Shown here one piece after another: positions 61,244 through 64,000 of a stretch of DNA of 64,000 nucleotides. The notes beneath the pieces are model-generated. The model ran no database searches, was not told the origin of the DNA, and worked only from the letters and a program-made list of their open reading frames with translations. This DNA comes from Amylibacter sp. IMCC11727 (GTDB taxonomy: Bacteria > Pseudomonadota > Alphaproteobacteria > Rhodobacterales > Rhodobacteraceae): contig NZ_CP122960.1 in the NCBI RefSeq assembly GCF_029854195.1, forward strand, positions 2,176,001-2,240,000, in the 5' to 3' direction. The first letter of the stretch is position 1. Each line of letters begins with the position of its first letter. Both the position numbers and the translations under genes were made by a program.

Positions 61244-61807
61244 TTATTCCAGCGTCAGTTGACCCGCGCCATAGGCAGCATCCAGCCGCTCTATGACAAG
61301 GTTTGTAACATCTCCACCTTGGCTCAGCCAAATGGCGCTTTCATCCAAAACAAACTGAATGCCCCTGTCCGCCATCAGCTTCACGATGATCTGTTCTGCC
61401 TGCCTGAAAAACCGAAACCGCGCATTTTCAAGAGATTTGGTCAGTTCAACGCCCTTTTGCTCTTGGACACGCCGCACCTCTTTGACTTTCGCATCAAAAG
61501 CTTCGGCTAAGGGGGTAAACTCGGCTGGAGTCAGGGTTTTGCGCAGCTCGGTCAGCTCTCGCTCTTCACGCTCCAGATCCTGCGCAAGAGTTTCGTTTTC
61601 TTTCACTAACGCAGCCTGACGGTCTGACAACACTTTAATCAGCGCACGGCCAAAGTCGGATCGTTGGATCAACCGTTCACGGTTGATGCTCACAATTGCA
61701 GGTCCGTCTTGAAAGACAGGAAAGGTCGCATCTTGCGCAACGGCCTGACCGCTCAGAAACACGCATCCAATCAAGAAAACTGCCTGAATGCGTGTGAAAA
61801 AGCGCAT
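61244..61807 (-). CDS. OmpH/Skp family periplasmic chaperone
   Basis: Holds unfolded outer-membrane proteins on the way to BamA. 187 residues: signal peptide to about residue 25 (MRFFTRIQAVFLIGCVFLSG...), then IVSINRERLIQRSDFGRAL and a long charged coiled coil (about 55-140: KENETLAQDLEREERELTEL) and a beta-strand return ending VTNLVIERLDAAY. It starts 4 bases after the bamA stop. lpxD, which follows skp in many proteobacteria, is absent from the 87-base gap to fabZ. Confidence 0.9.
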   Translation of the reverse strand: MRFFTRIQAVFLIGCVFLSGQAVAQDATFPVFQDGPAIVSINRERLIQRSDFGRALIKVLSDRQAALVKENETLAQDLEREERELTELRKTLTPAEFTPLAEAFDAKVKEVRRVQEQKGVELTKSLENARFRFFRQAEQIIVKLMADRGIQFVLDESAIWLSQGGDVTNLVIERLDAAYGAGQLTLE

Positions 61808-61811
61808 CGCC

Positions 61812-64000
61812 TTAGAAACGGGTATCAATGGTAAAGTTGAACGTTTCTGTATTGTCGACACCCTCTACAAACTCCAGCGGTTTCGCAAAGTTAAACCGTA
61901 GAGGACCAATGGCCGTATCCCAGAAAATGGAAACACCAATTGCAGAGCGCAGTTCAAAATCAGCAGAGCTGGCATTTACACCACCTGCAGATGGTCGATC
62001 CAATCCCCAAACGGAGCCAACATCAAAGAACAAACCACCGTGGATGCCGTATTCCTCTGGCAAACCGATTGGGAAACTCGCTTCCAATCGTGCCAGAGCA
62101 TAAAAGTTACCGCCCAAGGCTTCGTCAAAGGTTGTCCCCCCAACGGTGTCCACGTTACGCGGACCGATACCAAAGGATTCAAAGCCGCGCAGCGTATTAC
62201 CGCCCAATTGGAACCGGTCGATAATGCTTGTGCTCTCACCGCCAAAGGACTTCAGGTAGCCCCCTTCAAACTCAGCGGAGAGAATGACCTCTTCGTTGAA
62301 CAAACTGCGGTAGGTTTTTGCGTTCGCAACAGCCTTATAATAATTGTTGTCCCCAGCAATCCCAGCCAGCGTTTGATCAAAGCTAAAGATAAAGCCCGCG
62401 GTAGGATCAACCGGCGAGTTTCTTCGATCAAAGGTGTACCCAAGACCGAACCCAAACGTTGAACGTGAGCCCTGTTCTTGTTGGATCAACGCCGAGGAGT
62501 TGGCACCCGCGGTAACTTCATCCTGTGCGATCACAAGCGATGTACTCAGGCGAGAAAACTCACCAATTGGGAAGGACAGCGACGGTACAAACTGCAAACG
62601 TGTGGTGTCAAAGGTCAGGTTTTCGTTGTCTGTCGTGCGATAAGACACGCTCATTCCAAGCGCCAAGTCACGGTCAAACAGCTTTGGCTCAACGAAGTTG
62701 AACGAAAACTCGCGGTTGTTTGATGTGGTGCTGATGGTCAAACCAATGCTTTGGCCCCGCCCAAGGAAGTTGTTTTCCGTCAGGTTCACGTTGCCGCCCA
62801 GACCATCATCTGTCCCGAACCCAAGGCCAAAGCCAAGTGTCCCCGTTGGCTGCTCTTCCACGTTCACATCAATCACAACTTGATCAGGACCAGAGCCTTC
62901 GCGGGTTTGGACATCAACGCGCGCGAAAAAGCCCAACGCACGAATGCGATCTGCCGCTTCTTGCACCTTACGGGCGTTAAACGGATCCCCTTCGATGCTT
63001 TCAAATTCGCGGCGAATTACGCGGTCGAGCGTGTCACTGTTGCCCTCAATATCAATGCGTTCGATGAACAACTTAGGTCCACGCACCAACTCAAAGTCAA
63101 TGTCCAACGTCCGCGTGTCATCGTTGCGCGTCACACGGGGTTGTGCCTGAACAAACGGCAGCCCTTTTTGTGCGGCAATAATGTCCATACGCTGCAACGT
63201 CGTGTTCACCTGCTCAGGATTGTAAACGGAACCGCTTCTGATTCTCAGGGCACGATTGTAATCGTCAATGTTTACATCGGGTTCAGGGCTGGAGATGCTC
63301 ATCTCACCAAAGGTGTATTGCTGGCCCTCTTGCACCTGAAAGTTCACACCGAATGAATTGCGCTCTCGGGCAAAATCAGCGGAAGACGACACGACATCGG
63401 CGTCGATATAACCGCGTTTCAGGTAAAAGTTGCGCAGCTTCTCTTTGTCAAATTCCAAACGCTCTGGGATGAATGTGTCGCGGCGTACAAACGCACGGAA
63501 CAGGCCCGCTTGTTTTGAATCAATTGTCCGACGCAAGCGGCGATCCGAATACTGACGGTTCCCCGTAAAGCTGATGCGGTTGACCTCAACCACACGTCCT
63601 TCGCGTACTTCAAACACCAGATCAACACGGTTGTCAGAGCGACGGATAATTTTTGGCTCCACGCGCGCGGCCAAACGGCCAGCAGCAGCATAAGCGTTGG
63701 TAATCGCCAGTGTATCAGCTTCGGCCTGCAACGGAGAATAGGCACGGCGCGGCACAGATCCGATCAGGCCAAGCAGGTCTTCGTCTTTCAAGCGGCGGTT
63801 GCCTTCAATCGCGATGACATTGATCGTTGGGTACTCGACAACTTCAATCACAAGACGGCCGCGCTCTGGGCGAACATCAACAGATTCGAACAAGCCAGAA
63901 TCAAACAAGTTCTGGACAGCCCCGTTAATCTGGCCTGGCGTTACCCGAACCCCTGCAGAAATACCTGCAATAGATCGGATCGTATCAGATGCAATGCGCT
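61812..64000 (-). CDS. bamA: Outer membrane protein assembly factor BamA (5' end outside window)
   Basis: Central subunit of the beta-barrel assembly machine. The frame is open to the window edge, giving 728 codons plus stop; the signal peptide and start of POTRA1 are missing. POTRA repeats are visible (GVRVTPGQINGAVQNLFDSG, then NVIAIEGNRRLKDEDLLGLI, VNRISFTGNRQYSDRRLRRT, IERIDIEGNSDTLDRVIRRE), followed by the 16-strand barrel with the loop-6 motif TLRGFESFGIGPR and the C-terminal signal ending FTIDTRF. A TTG at 63908 is not the start. Confidence 0.96.
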   Translation of the reverse strand, partial: RIASDTIRSIAGISAGVRVTPGQINGAVQNLFDSGLFESVDVRPERGRLVIEVVEYPTINVIAIEGNRRLKDEDLLGLIGSVPRRAYSPLQAEADTLAITNAYAAAGRLAARVEPKIIRRSDNRVDLVFEVREGRVVEVNRISFTGNRQYSDRRLRRTIDSKQAGLFRAFVRRDTFIPERLEFDKEKLRNFYLKRGYIDADVVSSSADFARERNSFGVNFQVQEGQQYTFGEMSISSPEPDVNIDDYNRALRIRSGSVYNPEQVNTTLQRMDIIAAQKGLPFVQAQPRVTRNDDTRTLDIDFELVRGPKLFIERIDIEGNSDTLDRVIRREFESIEGDPFNARKVQEAADRIRALGFFARVDVQTREGSGPDQVVIDVNVEEQPTGTLGFGLGFGTDDGLGGNVNLTENNFLGRGQSIGLTISTTSNNREFSFNFVEPKLFDRDLALGMSVSYRTTDNENLTFDTTRLQFVPSLSFPIGEFSRLSTSLVIAQDEVTAGANSSALIQQEQGSRSTFGFGLGYTFDRRNSPVDPTAGFIFSFDQTLAGIAGDNNYYKAVANAKTYRSLFNEEVILSAEFEGGYLKSFGGESTSIIDRFQLGGNTLRGFESFGIGPRNVDTVGGTTFDEALGGNFYALARLEASFPIGLPEEYGIHGGLFFDVGSVWGLDRPSAGGVNASSADFELRSAIGVSIFWDTAIGPLRFNFAKPLEFVEGVDNTETFNFTIDTRF

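Overview
The window looks like chromosomal DNA of a marine alphaproteobacterium of the family Rhodobacteraceae (Roseobacter group). The evidence is a dmdA-acuI pair for dimethylsulfoniopropionate (DMSP) use, LpxI in place of LpxH, and family-typical genes such as DUF2852, DUF6456/DUF6477, VC1184-type aminotransferase and Hint-domain proteins. It also has the amidase - PBP1A - RNase E neighbourhood and GGATATTT-type terminator hairpins common in these genomes. Most of it is ordinary, densely packed core genome. I see no phage, plasmid, intact insertion sequence or CRISPR array.

Layout. 1-8439 (minus strand): photolyase (partial), a cysteine-desulfurase-like enzyme, a BCCT osmolyte transporter whose last helix is cut by an in-frame TAG, an unknown secreted protein, then a tight cluster DUF2182 - DUF1326 - DinB - dmdA - acuI. 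A divergent GntR/FadR regulator (8556-9290) has two palindromic operators in the shared promoter region. 9.4-16.5 kb: tRNA-Arg, a glutamate-receptor-like channel with an altered pore filter, a class IV aminotransferase with gloA, an RTX protein, ychF, trpA. 16.6-22.7 kb: ridA, a class 3 lipase, metG, an acyl-CoA synthetase, a BON-LysM protein. 22.8-31.4 kb: PBP1A, a degenerate histidine kinase, the amidase, RNase E. 31.4-39.8 kb: a repeat-bearing gap, transporter, P-loop ATPase-metA-hydrolase operon, ppk2, TetR, DUF2852, RDD, bpt. 39.8-46.7 kb: Hint protein, two tRNA-Asp, EamA, tRNA-Val, an HU-like protein, lon, tgt. 46.8-57.8 kb: retropepsin-RimK fusion, sufT-iscA-tfoX-tpiA, the DUF6456/DUF6477 divergent pair around two perfect DnaA boxes, M23 and M20 peptidases, glnE, ybaK. 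57.8-64 kb (minus): the envelope operon bamA-ompH-fabZ-lpxA-lpxI-lpxB.

How genes work together. DmdA removes a methyl group from DMSP onto tetrahydrofolate and AcuI reduces acryloyl-CoA, a toxic product of DMSP or acrylate breakdown. The nearby BCCT carrier is a plausible importer of DMSP or betaine. The GntR regulator may control the whole five-gene unit. The peptidoglycan set (PBP1A, AmiC-type amidase, M23 peptidase) and the lipid A/BamA set serve the envelope. Convergent genes often end on overlapping stop codons.

The most unusual observations are the TVGYGD-to-NGGFEE pore replacement, the nonsense codon in the BCCT gene, the DnaA-box pair, the GntR operators ahead of an unexpected DMSP operon, the His-to-Arg pseudo-kinase, and a 122-bp element with 15-bp inverted ends after rne.
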